Source of the DNA: Bacillota bacterium
Lineage (GTDB): Bacteria; Bacillota; Sulfobacillia; Symbiobacteriales; Symbiobacteriaceae
NCBI GenBank assembly: GCA_028287415.1
Contig: JAQBPS010000227.1
Span: forward strand, 1 to 5,284
Length of the DNA stretch: 5,284 nucleotides
Direction of reading: 5' to 3'
In this document: positions 1 through 5,284 of the stretch, one piece after another
Numbering within the stretch: position 1 is the stretch's first letter
Layout: each line of letters opens with the position of its first letter
Position numbers and translations under genes: made by a program
Notes under the pieces: model-generated
What the model was told of the DNA's origin: nothing
Database searches by the model: none
The model's input: only the letters and a program-made list of their open reading frames with translations

Positions 1-369
1 CGTGGTCAGCCGGTTCGCTTCGGCCAACGCCGCAGGCCAGAGGTTCAGGCCGACTCGCAACAGTTGCCGGCCCGTCTTGGCCGTCATCGTCCTTGACTCC
101 TTCCCCAGCTTGAAGGCACGGATCTCGCGGTCCGCTTCGATCAACCCGGCAGTGTCATGGCACGCAGCCGCATCGCAGGCATGCAGCAGTGCGATTCCAT
201 CGGTCCAGGCGACCTGCTCGAGCAGGTTCTCCAGGTAGTCGGCCAGGGTCGCCGGGTCATGGACCAGCTTATCCTGTACGAAACTCTCCAGCGCCTGGGA
301 GAACGAGAAGACCCCGATCGGAAAGAACGAGTCCCCCAGTTGAAGAGCCTGATAGAGCTCGCGGTTCAT
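1..369 (-). CDS. ureF: Urease accessory protein UreF, N-terminal part (runs off left edge)
   Basis: The minus-strand frame from ATG at 369 stays open to base 1, giving 123 residues with no stop. UreF proteins are usually about 220-230 residues, so roughly the N-terminal half is present. The start reads MNRELYQALQLGDSFFPIG, then VFSFSQALESFV; this matches the family's N-terminal signature (L-Q-L-x-D-S-x-F-P-x-G-x-F-S-x-S-x-x-L-E). Known role: a helical cytoplasmic protein that binds UreD/UreH and UreG on the urease apoenzyme and takes part in GTP-dependent nickel delivery. Its ATG overlaps the ureE stop as ATGA (366-369), and I see no good Shine-Dalgarno before it, so translational coupling to ureE is likely. 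Identity is secure; the C-terminus cannot be judged. Confidence 0.93.
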   Translation of the reverse strand, partial: MNRELYQALQLGDSFFPIGVFSFSQALESFVQDKLVHDPATLADYLENLLEQVAWTDGIALLHACDAAACHDTAGLIEADREIRAFKLGKESRTMTAKTGRQLLRVGLNLWPAALAEANRLTT

Positions 370-899
370 GTCGCTGTCGGGCCATGGTCGTGTGAATGCC
401 CATGCGCGCCGGGGTCTGCGTACGGAAGGTTCAACCCTGTGCTTGGTTCAAAGTCATAGCTGACCCCGGGAATGTTCTGCGTCTTGAGCACGGTTGCCAT
501 CACCCGCCGGTCCACCCTGAGCGGGACATAGATGCTGGTTCCTTTCACCACGGCCGGCCAGTGTTGGTTGCCCAGGGCATGCCCCAGCTTTAGCGCCCGC
601 TCCACCATGACCATGGGATCTGCGGGCTCCAGCCGGACGTGCAGCACCTCGTTGGCCCGCACCTTCACGGTGACGGCCCGCTTGGTCGCCTCATCCCATG
701 CCATGATGTCCCCGTCCTGCATTGACATGCCGCGCTCCAAGTTGATCGCGATCTCGACGCCGTCGCTGGTCGTGCGTCGTAGGCGGGGCTTCTGCTTCTC
801 CCATTCATCCAGGAGCAACGTGGCAATAACGGCGCCTTCGAGCCTTTGTTTCCATGCCGGCTCAGTCAAATTGCCCAGAATCTGCTCATAAACGATCAC
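366..899 (-). CDS. ureE: Urease accessory protein UreE, nickel metallochaperone
   Basis: UreE binds nickel and passes it to the UreG/UreF/UreD complex for insertion into urease. I place the start at GTG 899, giving 177 residues that begin (M)IVYEQILGNL, as family members do. An upstream in-frame ATG at 941 adds 14 unconserved residues and overlaps the preceding gene by 35 nt. The GTG lies 7 nt after that gene's TAA, with AAGGAG (913-918) and TAAGGA (904-909) upstream, so coupling is likely. The N-terminal domain carries the pattern of paired Arg/Thr and Gly residues followed by QDGDI (residues 61-65). The C-terminal domain has GNQHWP (110-115), whose His113 matches the conserved dimer-interface nickel ligand, with Gln where Arg is common. 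The tail has four histidines (166, 168, 170, 172), a short version of the His-rich metal-binding tail. Confidence 0.93.
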   Translation of the reverse strand: MIVYEQILGNLTEPAWKQRLEGAVIATLLLDEWEKQKPRLRRTTSDGVEIAINLERGMSMQDGDIMAWDEATKRAVTVKVRANEVLHVRLEPADPMVMVERALKLGHALGNQHWPAVVKGTSIYVPLRVDRRVMATVLKTQNIPGVSYDFEPSTGLNLPYADPGAHGHSHDHGPTAT

Positions 900-906
900 C
901 GATTCC

Positions 907-1254
907 TTAACACTCCTTCCGGTGCGCGGCAAACTGTTCATGCCACGCCTCTCGTTCGGCGTTGAGGTTCACGCGGCCAAGGTGGCGGTAGTGAGCCGGA
1001 TGCACAACCGCAAAGGCGAACTCATCCCCGGCCATCAGAACCGGAGCCTTCAACGCGAAGCCCTCGACAATCACGCAGGCGGTCGCTCTGTGCTCCCGGA
1101 AGTCCAGGTTCAGGTGTGTGAGCGGGTCGATCAGTCCGGCCAATGTCCCCACCTGCCGGCCCACGATGAGCCCGTGGCGGATCGCCGACGGGTCGGTCAC
1201 GGTGCCGTCCTCGGGGTCAACATTGGCGCGGGCCACCATATGGCGAATAATCAT
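907..1254 (-). CDS. Uncharacterised His-rich 115-residue protein inside the urease operon
   Basis: I do not recognise this protein. It lies between ureC (82 nt away) and ureE, in the same direction. The ATG at 1254 has a good ribosome site, GGAGGG, 6 nt upstream, and the codons mostly end in G or C like those of the neighbours, so it looks truly translated. There is no signal peptide or membrane segment. The N-terminal two thirds alternate short hydrophobic stretches (GLIVG, ACVIVEGFAL, FAFAVV) with Gly/Asp/Pro turns, suggesting a small beta-rich fold; the last 20 residues (about 96-115) look helical. There are nine histidines (5, 27, 47, 55, 85, 88, 91, 105, 111), three spaced H-x2-H-x2-H at 85-91, and cysteines at 60 and 115. 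A metal-related role in urease maturation is conceivable from place and composition, but is inference only. Its last codons contain the AAGGAG that may serve ureE. Confidence 0.85.
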   Translation of the reverse strand: MIIRHMVARANVDPEDGTVTDPSAIRHGLIVGRQVGTLAGLIDPLTHLNLDFREHRATACVIVEGFALKAPVLMAGDEFAFAVVHPAHYRHLGRVNLNAEREAWHEQFAAHRKEC

Positions 1255-1260
1255 GGATTT

Positions 1261-1266
1261 CCCTCC
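1261..1266 (-). promoter_or_regulatory. Ribosome binding site of the 115-residue gene
   Basis: GGAGGG on the minus strand ends 6 nt before the ATG at 1254. It favours this ATG over a second in-frame ATG five codons later and is the main evidence that the unrecognised gene is translated. Confidence 0.75.
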
Positions 1267-1271
1267 AGAGG

Positions 1272-1306
1272 CGGGTAGGGACGGAATCGCCTCCAGTCCC
1301 TACCCG
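1272..1306 (-). repeat. Perfect 11-bp inverted repeat between ureC and the 115-residue gene
   Basis: The arms CGGGTAGGGAC (1272-1282) and GTCCCTACCCG (1296-1306) are exact reverse complements around a 13-nt loop. In the operon message this forms a stable stem-loop about 30 nt after the ureC stop and just upstream of the next ribosome site. No run of T follows it on the minus strand, so it is not a standard intrinsic terminator. Possible roles are protecting the 3' end of the ureABC message, a processing site, or partial attenuation; the sequence does not decide among them. Confidence 0.8.
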
Positions 1307-1336
1307 ATCGTCGCAATCAGACTGTGGCCAGACCGG

Positions 1337-3052
1337 TCACATCAGGTAGTAGCGCTGCGTGAGCGCCAGCTCCTTCGCTGGTGGCACCGTGATCCGCTGG
1401 TCGTTGACCCGCACCTCGTACGTCTCGGGGTTCACGTCGATCTTCGGCGTGCCGCTGTTGCGCACCATGTTCGCCTTCGAGATGGAGCGGCAGCGGTACA
1501 CGGGGAGCACCTCACGCTGCAGGCCCAGCTGCTCGCGAATGCCGGACTTGTAGGCCGCCTGCGAAACAAAGGTGACGCAGGTGCTGGACAAGGCCTTGCC
1601 AAAGCTGCCCCACATTGGGCGGTAGTAAACCGGTTCCGGCGTGGGAATGGAAGCGTTCGGGTCGCCCATCAGGGACCAGTTGATGAAACCGCCCTTGATG
1701 ACCATGCGCGGCTTGGCACCGAAGAAGGCCGGGTACCAGAGCACAATGTCCGCAATCTTTCCGACCTCAAGGGAGCCGAGCGCGTGCGAAATGCCGTGGG
1801 TGATGGCGGGGTTAATGGTAAATTTAGCCAGGTAGCGCAGCACGCGGAAGTTGTCATTGGTCGGAGCGTCCTCGGGCAGCTTGCCCGCCATCCGCTTCAT
1901 TTTATCGGCCGTCTGGAAGAGGCGGATAAAGTTCTCGCCGACACGGCCCATGGCCTGAGAGTCGGAGGAGTACATCGAGAAAATGCCCCAGTCTTGCAGC
2001 ACGTCCTCCGCGGCGATGGTCTCCGCCCGGATGCGGCTTTCCGCGAACGCGACGTCCTCGGGGACCTTGGCGTTCAGGTGATGGCAGACGATGAGCATGT
2101 CCAGGTGCTCATCCATGGTGTTGACCGTGTACGGGCGGGTCGGGTTGGTGGACGAGGGGAACACGTTCTGCTCGCCGGCCATGCGGATGATATCCGGAGC
2201 GTGGCCGCCGCCGGCGCCCTCCGTGTGGTAGGTGTGGATCGCCCTGCCGTCGATTGCGGCGATGGTGTCCTCCACGTAACCGGATTCGTTCAGCGTGTCC
2301 GTGTGGATGGCCACCTGCACGTCATACTCCTCCGCCACACGGAGGCAGGTGTCGATCACAGCCGGGGTGGAGCCCCAGTCTTCGTGAATCTTCAGGCCGC
2401 AGGCGCCAGCCTCGATCTGCTCCTTGAGGGGATCCTGGTTCGAAGCGTTGCCCTTACCCAGGAAGCCGAAGTTGATCGGCAACCCCTCGACCGCCTGCAT
2501 CATGCGGGCCAGGTTCCAGGGGCCGGGGGTGCAGGTGGTGGCGTTTGTGCCATCGGCGGGGCCGGTGCCGCCGCCGATGAAGGTCGTCACGCCATTTGAG
2601 AGGGCCTCAAACACCTGCTGGGGCGAGATCATGTGAATGTGCGTGTCAATGCCGGCGGCCGTGGCGATCAGGTGCTCACCGGCGATTACCTCCGTGGCTG
2701 CGCCAATCACCATGTTGGGCGCGACGCCCTGCTGCGTCCGGGGGTTGCCGGCCTTGCCGATTCCGGCAATGCGGCCGTCCTTGACGCCAATGTCAGCCTT
2801 GACGACTCCCAGGATCGGGTCCAGCACGATGGCGTTGGTGATCACCAGATCGAGGGCGCCGCCCACGGAGGTAATCGTCGGATCCTGGGCCATGCCGTCG
2901 CGGATCGACTTGCCACCGCCGAAGACGCACTCCTCACCGTGCACCAGCAGATCCTGCTCAATCTCGATGAACAGATCCATATCGGCGAGCCGCACGCGAT
3001 CCCCGACTGTCGGCCCGTACAGATCCGTGTACTGTTTACGAGAAAGCATCAT
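1337..3052 (-). CDS. ureC: Urease alpha subunit (catalytic)
   Basis: This is the catalytic subunit of urease (EC 3.5.1.5), which hydrolyses urea to ammonia and carbamate in the cytoplasm. At 571 residues it has the usual length. It is an amidohydrolase-type (beta/alpha)8 barrel with an N-terminal beta domain. The dinuclear nickel site is complete: His138 and His140 in THIH, the lysine to be carbamylated at 221 (GLKIHEDWG), His250 ([11 protein letters not shown]), His276 (HTEGAGGGH) and Asp364 (SSDSQAMGR). The mobile flap has Cys323 and catalytic His324 in VCHHLN, and Arg340 is the conserved arginine. Numbering runs one ahead of the Bacillus (Sporosarcina) enzyme because of a second Met. The start overlaps the ureB stop (ATGA); a second ATG follows at once and could also be used. 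GC-rich codon use leaves a 493-codon open frame on the opposite strand that is not a gene. Confidence 0.98.
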   Translation of the reverse strand: MMLSRKQYTDLYGPTVGDRVRLADMDLFIEIEQDLLVHGEECVFGGGKSIRDGMAQDPTITSVGGALDLVITNAIVLDPILGVVKADIGVKDGRIAGIGKAGNPRTQQGVAPNMVIGAATEVIAGEHLIATAAGIDTHIHMISPQQVFEALSNGVTTFIGGGTGPADGTNATTCTPGPWNLARMMQAVEGLPINFGFLGKGNASNQDPLKEQIEAGACGLKIHEDWGSTPAVIDTCLRVAEEYDVQVAIHTDTLNESGYVEDTIAAIDGRAIHTYHTEGAGGGHAPDIIRMAGEQNVFPSSTNPTRPYTVNTMDEHLDMLIVCHHLNAKVPEDVAFAESRIRAETIAAEDVLQDWGIFSMYSSDSQAMGRVGENFIRLFQTADKMKRMAGKLPEDAPTNDNFRVLRYLAKFTINPAITHGISHALGSLEVGKIADIVLWYPAFFGAKPRMVIKGGFINWSLMGDPNASIPTPEPVYYRPMWGSFGKALSSTCVTFVSQAAYKSGIREQLGLQREVLPVYRCRSISKANMVRNSGTPKIDVNPETYEVRVNDQRITVPPAKELALTQRYYLM

Positions 3053-3462
3053 AGCGCACTACCGCCTTTCACGCCACGGAAACCATACCGTTGCCCCCGC
3101 TCGAGTGCCTTGGCCACGGTACGGAAGGAATCCACGCTGCCATTGCAAAGCCCGTTGAAGCCGTGCAGGATGCGCAGACCGGCGAAGGTTGTCAGCTGGA
3201 CCTCCTTGGCAGTGCCTGGTTCAAAACGCACAGAGCTGCCGGCCGGAATGTTGAGGCGCATCCCGATGCAAACGTTCCGGTCAAAATCGAGCGCCCGGTT
3301 CACCTCGAAGAAATGGAAATGGGAGCCCACCTGTACCGGTCGATCGCCGGTGTTCTTGACGGTTACCGTGAGGACGGGGCGACCCGGGTTGATCTCAACG
3401 GGCCCTTCTGCCAGAATGTAGCCGCCAATGATGCCCTTGCCAAATTCAACGTCTTCAGCCAT
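3049..3462 (-). CDS. ureB: Urease beta subunit
   Basis: UreB is a small structural subunit that packs with UreA and UreC in the (UreABC)3 assembly; it helps bind the accessory proteins and lies near the active-site flap. The 137-residue protein has the family's core: [17 protein letters not shown] near residues 13-29, then [18 protein letters not shown] (45-62) and [17 protein letters not shown] (67-83). It is somewhat longer than short forms (about 100 residues), the extra being mainly C-terminal. The start is ATG 3462, with a purine-rich GAGGGGGG a few nt upstream. It lies 33 nt after ureA and overlaps ureC by 4 nt, as expected for subunits made in equal amounts. Confidence 0.97.
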   Translation of the reverse strand: MAEDVEFGKGIIGGYILAEGPVEINPGRPVLTVTVKNTGDRPVQVGSHFHFFEVNRALDFDRNVCIGMRLNIPAGSSVRFEPGTAKEVQLTTFAGLRILHGFNGLCNGSVDSFRTVAKALERGQRYGFRGVKGGSAL

Positions 3463-3495
3463 CCTGGAACCCCCCTCGTGCCTTCAGCAAATTGG

Positions 3496-3798
3496 TTAAA
3501 CAATCGGGTCGTGCACGGTCACGAGCTTGGTCCCATCCGGGAATGTCGCTTCCACCTGCACCGAGTGAATCATGTCGGGGACGCCTGTCATCACGTCGGC
3601 GGCGGTGAGGAGCGTTCGGCCAAATGACATCAGGTCGGACACCGACCTTCCCTCACGCGCTCCCTCCATGATTGCAGCTGCTACCGTCGCGATCGCCTCC
3701 GAGTAGTTCAGTTTGAGCCCACGGGCCCGCCGCCTCGCTGCCAGGTCCGCAACCTGATAGATGAGCAAATGGTCAATCTCACGTGGCGCAAGGTTCAC
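3496..3798 (-). CDS. ureA: Urease gamma subunit
   Basis: UreA is the smallest structural subunit of urease. I choose the GTG at 3798 as start, not the ATG at 3816. CAGGAGG (3807-3813) lies 8 nt before the GTG and actually overlaps the codons after the ATG, which has no ribosome site of its own. The GTG start gives exactly 100 residues, the standard length, beginning (M)[11 protein letters not shown] as in relatives. Family signatures follow: [15 protein letters not shown] (about 22-36), [13 protein letters not shown] (about 45-57) and, at the C-terminus, [19 protein letters not shown]. It is the first of the three structural genes, 60 nt after the transporter stop and 33 nt before ureB. Confidence 0.96.
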   Translation of the reverse strand: MNLAPREIDHLLIYQVADLAARRRARGLKLNYSEAIATVAAAIMEGAREGRSVSDLMSFGRTLLTAADVMTGVPDMIHSVQVEATFPDGTKLVTVHDPIV

Positions 3799-3806
3799 TG
3801 TCGTCG

Positions 3807-3813
3807 CCTCCTG
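3807..3813 (-). promoter_or_regulatory. Ribosome binding site that decides the ureA start
   Basis: CAGGAGG on the minus strand sits 8 nt before GTG 3798. Because it lies inside the reading frame opened by the ATG at 3816, it argues that the ATG is not the start and that UreA has 100 rather than 106 residues. Confidence 0.85.
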
Positions 3814-3858
3814 CATCGTATCTGGGATCCGGAGCCGGTACAGTCATTTCACTGGTCG

Positions 3859-4845
3859 TCAGGGTACGGGGGGATTGAGGGCCTTCCCCACGTTCCGGGC
3901 TGCAATGAAAAGATACATGGTGAAGACGAAGGGGGCGGTGAGCGTCGGCAGCCCGATCACGCCCAGCAGTGCCCCCAGGGCCGCACTGAACACCAGCGTG
4001 ACCAGACCGGCGGCGAAGGCGTAGACGACTGACCGCCCGCTGAAAGGCAGGAAGACCGCACCCACGGCTATGGCGGTAAGCGTGGGATTAAAGGCGAGCA
4101 GGCCCAGCCGGATCGTCTGCTCGTTAGCGCCGAGCAGGGCCGGGAAAAATACGCCGATCGCCGCCCCCATTGCTGCCATCAAGCCCCCCCGCCAGCCGCC
4201 GACGAAGATCCCGAGGAGGAAGAGGGCGCCGCTGATCACGTTATCCATGAACATGACCTCGCCGATGCCTCGGAAGAAACCATTCCAGACTGTGCTGAAC
4301 GTGATGGCCTGTCCGGGCTGGGGGACCAGCGGGAACGCTGCCGGGCCGAGGTGGGCGGTTGCGGTGTTCATGTGTAAACCCGTGAAGGCCCACACAGAGG
4401 CGAGCAGGAGCCAGCCCGTCAGGACGAAGGGACCGGTCGAAGCGGGGATGCGATAGGGCGTCAGGAGATGCACGAAGGCTGCCTCGATCACCGTAGTCAG
4501 CGCTGCACCCAGCACCACAAAGACCCACAGGGTGACCTGGCCCGTTCCGCCATAGCCGATGAAGAAGGGCAGGGCAATGGCCAGGAGGGTGCCGTTGAAG
4601 CCGTACAGCCCAGCCTTGATATCTTCTCCAGAAATGCCAATGAGGTATGCGGTGGCGGTGGCAGCCAGGGTGCCAATGGCGGCCGCCACGCCATAGACCG
4701 GATTGTTCCAAAAGATCGCCGCCAGGAAAATCAAGCCTGTCCACACGTTGTTAATGAAGAAGACCTGAGCGACGCCGACCACACTGGCGCGCAAATACGT
4801 GAGGAACGAAGATATGGGACTGCCAGGGGTGGCGCGAGCCGCCAT
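3859..4845 (-). CDS. Urea transporter, UT (SLC14/Yut) family
   Basis: A 328-residue integral membrane protein that matches urea channels of the UT family, which let urea pass down its gradient across the inner membrane. It shows the family's internal duplication at an offset of 169 residues: QVFFINNVWTGLIFLAAIF (27-45) matches EVMFMDNVISGALFLLGIF (196-214); GLYGFNGTLLAIAL (79-92) matches GLLAFNPTLTAIAV (248-261); IPASTGPFVLTGW (133-145) matches LPTLTAPFVFTMY (299-311). Gln27 and Glu196 are at equivalent places in the two halves; in the Desulfovibrio channel I recall a Gln and a Glu lining the pore at such sites. About ten hydrophobic segments are seen. The ATG at 4845 has AGGAGGT 8 nt upstream. 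Being first in the operon, it should supply urea to the urease encoded after it. A channel, not an ATP-driven pump, is expected. Confidence 0.94.
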   Translation of the reverse strand: MAARATPGSPISSFLTYLRASVVGVAQVFFINNVWTGLIFLAAIFWNNPVYGVAAAIGTLAATATAYLIGISGEDIKAGLYGFNGTLLAIALPFFIGYGGTGQVTLWVFVVLGAALTTVIEAAFVHLLTPYRIPASTGPFVLTGWLLLASVWAFTGLHMNTATAHLGPAAFPLVPQPGQAITFSTVWNGFFRGIGEVMFMDNVISGALFLLGIFVGGWRGGLMAAMGAAIGVFFPALLGANEQTIRLGLLAFNPTLTAIAVGAVFLPFSGRSVVYAFAAGLVTLVFSAALGALLGVIGLPTLTAPFVFTMYLFIAARNVGKALNPPVP

Positions 4846-4853
4846 GGTATCCT

Positions 4854-4860
4854 ACCTCCT
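4854..4860 (-). promoter_or_regulatory. Ribosome binding site of the urea transporter gene
   Basis: AGGAGGT on the minus strand, 8 nt before the ATG at 4845, is near the ideal anti-Shine-Dalgarno match and fixes the start of the first gene of the operon. Confidence 0.85.
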
Positions 4861-4907
4861 GTGTGAGTGTTGTGCCCCCGGTCCGCGCGGGCGTCCCGGT
4901 GCTGGCC

Positions 4908-5039
4908 TGCCACGGGAAATCACCCGACGACTTCCACATCATGCCTATGTTGGCGCCTCCTCATGCAGGGAACCGCCCATTTCGTGGCAAGAACGCTAAA
5001 GGACTGGTCTCAGCGGTCATTTGTGGCCGCATCGAGTCC
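4908..5039. ncRNA. Candidate structured RNA or operon leader element, strand uncertain
   Basis: Nested pairings can be drawn by eye. A closing stem pairs TGCCACG (4908-4914) with CGTGGCA (4983-4989) and, past a 2-nt bulge, AAAT (4917-4920) with ATTT (4979-4982). Inside it, CCACAT (4934-4939) can pair with ATGT-T-GG (about 4947-4953), or GGCG (4952-4955) with CGCC (4974-4977). Next, GGACT (5001-5005) pairs with AGTCC (5035-5039), enclosing GCGGTCA (5013-5019) with TGGCCGC (5024-5030). That inner stem is continuous only as plus-strand RNA, through a G-U wobble; as minus-strand RNA it has a C-A mismatch. I recognise no known riboswitch class. It could be part of the minus-strand leader of the urea operon, a plus-strand small RNA ending at the terminator-like hairpin, or chance pairing in GC-rich DNA. 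Confidence 0.3.
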
Positions 5040-5072
5040 AAACGGGATACTGCGCGCGCATGAAACAGCTGC

Positions 5073-5109
5073 GCCCCGCCGCCCCTCAGAGGGGCAGGCG
5101 GGGCCTTTT
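5073..5109 (+). terminator. Terminator-like GC-rich hairpin followed by TTTT
   Basis: GCCCCGCC (5073-5080) pairs with GGCGGGGC (5097-5104), and GCCCCT (5081-5086) with AGGGGC (5090-5095), around a CAG loop with one bulged A. This makes a 14-bp stem, followed on the plus strand by CTTTTG. It looks like an intrinsic terminator pointing right, although the T run is short. On the minus strand no T run follows, so there it would act only as a hairpin in the leader of the urea operon. The odd point is that no rightward gene precedes it in the window. Confidence 0.55.
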
Positions 5110-5146
5110 GCTGCTCTGGCGGAGGGCCCAGCCGGGCTAACAGGCA

Positions 5147-5182
5147 GTTTATTAAATATATACATAAAATATAGATAATTTT
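5147..5182. promoter_or_regulatory. AT-rich tract between the divergent transcription units
   Basis: Almost all bases from 5147 to 5182 are A or T, in sharp contrast to the GC-rich surroundings. It lies immediately upstream of the -35 box of the rightward gene, where an UP element (RNA polymerase alpha contact) would sit, and it is also the most likely place for the leftward urea operon promoter. Such tracts also attract nucleoid proteins. The function is inferred from position and composition. Confidence 0.5.
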
Positions 5183-5184
5183 GA

Positions 5185-5214
5185 TTGACTGACGGAGCGA
5201 CTCGGAGGTAGAAT
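5185..5214 (+). promoter_or_regulatory. Sigma70/sigmaA-type promoter of the rightward gene
   Basis: TTGACT (5185-5190) and TAGAAT (5209-5214) are separated by 18 nt; each differs from the consensus hexamer at one base. Transcription would start near 5221-5222, leaving a leader of about 30 nt before the ATG at 5252. An AT-rich tract lies directly upstream. Confidence 0.7.
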
Positions 5215-5222
5215 CACTCCGA
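5202..5222. promoter_or_regulatory. Possible operator: inverted repeat across the -10 box
   Basis: TCGGAG (5202-5207) and CTCCGA (5217-5222) are reverse complements 9 nt apart and flank the TAGAAT box. A further CGGAG (5193-5197) lies exactly 10 bp before the CGGAG in the left arm, one helical turn. A dimeric repressor bound here would block the promoter. The arms are only 6 bp, so chance is possible. Confidence 0.35.
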
Positions 5223-5235
5223 ACGTTGCCGGTAG

Positions 5236-5243
5236 TAAGGAGG
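5236..5243 (+). promoter_or_regulatory. Ribosome binding site of the rightward gene
   Basis: TAAGGAGG ends 8 nt before the ATG at 5252, a near-perfect Shine-Dalgarno. With the promoter at 5185-5214 it supports the last 33 nt of the window as a real gene start. Confidence 0.8.
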
Positions 5244-5251
5244 ATGATCCC

Positions 5252-5284
5252 ATGATCACACCCTCCGCTCCACTCGTCTCTCAG
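5252..5284 (+). CDS. Start of an unidentified rightward gene (runs off right edge)
   Basis: Only 11 codons are present, reading MITPSAPLVSQ, and the frame stays open at the edge. The product cannot be named. The support is positional: a good promoter 38 nt upstream and a strong ribosome site 8 nt before the ATG. It is divergent from the urea operon, so it could be a regulator of it or an unrelated gene; nothing in the 11 residues decides. Confidence 0.7.
   Translation, partial: MITPSAPLVSQ

Larger units (their letters stand above)
4846..5251. other. Divergent intergenic region, 406 nt, without a supported gene
   Basis: This stretch separates the leftward urea operon from a rightward gene. 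From left to right it holds the transporter ribosome site, a GC-rich part with nested inverted repeats (4908-5039), a strong GC hairpin with a TTTT tail on the plus strand (5073-5109), an AT-rich tract (5147-5182) and the promoter of the rightward gene (5185-5214). Short open frames here lack good ribosome sites or are overlapped by the transporter. If the operon promoter lies in or near the AT-rich tract, the urea operon has an unusually long leader of roughly 280-300 nt. I could not find a convincing -35/-10 pair for it on the minus strand, though TATATT occurs at 5155-5160 and again at 5168-5173. Confidence 0.7.

Noticed and set aside
1118..2599. A 493-codon open frame on the plus strand opposite ureC
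   Set aside because: It is antisense to a fully conserved ureC with an intact active site. Long antisense frames are common in GC-rich genes; the predicted protein is rich in Arg, Gly, Val and His and resembles no known family.
2633..3421. A 262-codon plus-strand open frame opposite ureC and ureB
   Set aside because: It spans the ureB/ureC junction in antisense and has no family features; it is a shadow of the GC-rich genes.
4895..4930. Resemblance of the minus strand to the start of an FMN riboswitch (GGGTGA-TTTCCCG)
   Set aside because: Only the first few bases agree; the other conserved FMN elements are absent.
4751..4942. Leftward 63-codon frame starting upstream of the transporter gene
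   Set aside because: A GAGGAGG lies upstream but at about 13 nt, too far for a good start, and most of the frame overlaps the start of the clear transporter gene in another frame.
4965..4980. T-box-like GGAACCGCC on the plus strand before a terminator-like hairpin
   Set aside because: The essential UGGN bulge sequence is missing, the distance to the hairpin is wrong and no aminoacyl-tRNA-related gene is visible downstream.
5021..5051. A plus-strand promoter TTGTGG with GATACT, spacer 19 nt
   Set aside because: Both hexamers are weak, the spacing is long, and any transcript would meet the terminator-like hairpin within about 50 nt.
5013..5063. Possible leader peptide of 14 codons on the minus strand near the GC hairpin
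   Set aside because: There is no ribosome site before its ATG and no run of a regulatory amino acid, so nothing supports translation.

Overview
The window holds most of a bacterial urea-use operon, read leftwards (minus strand), followed at the right end by a regulatory intergenic region and the first codons of a divergent gene. In the order of transcription the operon is: a urea transporter of the UT/SLC14 family, ureA, ureB and ureC (the three separate structural subunits of urease), a 115-residue protein I do not recognise, ureE (nickel chaperone) and the 5' part of ureF, which runs off the left edge. The other accessory genes (ureG, ureD/ureH) are not in the window and probably lie further left. 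All genes have the same orientation. Gaps are short (4-nt ATGA overlaps at ureB/ureC and ureE/ureF, 33-82 nt elsewhere), so one polycistronic message is likely.

The genes form one pathway. The transporter lets urea in. The UreABC apoenzyme, with a carbamylated lysine bridging two nickel ions, hydrolyses it to ammonia and carbamate. UreE and UreF, with the unseen UreG and UreD, load the nickel. The active-site residues of UreC are all present, so nothing suggests a dead enzyme.

The organism is a bacterium with GC-rich coding DNA, strong AGGAGG-type ribosome binding sites and some GTG starts. Split UreA/B/C subunits and the ABC-E-F order fit many bacteria, including Bacillus-like lineages. A high-GC Firmicute-type organism is a plausible guess, but the window cannot fix the taxon.

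The least ordinary parts are three. First, the His-rich 115-residue protein between ureC and ureE, a place normally without a gene, preceded by a perfect 11-bp inverted repeat. Second, the 406-nt region 4846-5251 between the transporter and the divergent gene, which has several nested inverted repeats and a GC-rich hairpin followed by TTTT on the plus strand, although no plus-strand gene precedes it. Third, a good sigma70/sigmaA-type promoter for the divergent gene with a small inverted repeat across its -10 box and a very AT-rich tract just upstream. I find no mobile element, CRISPR array, tRNA or rRNA.
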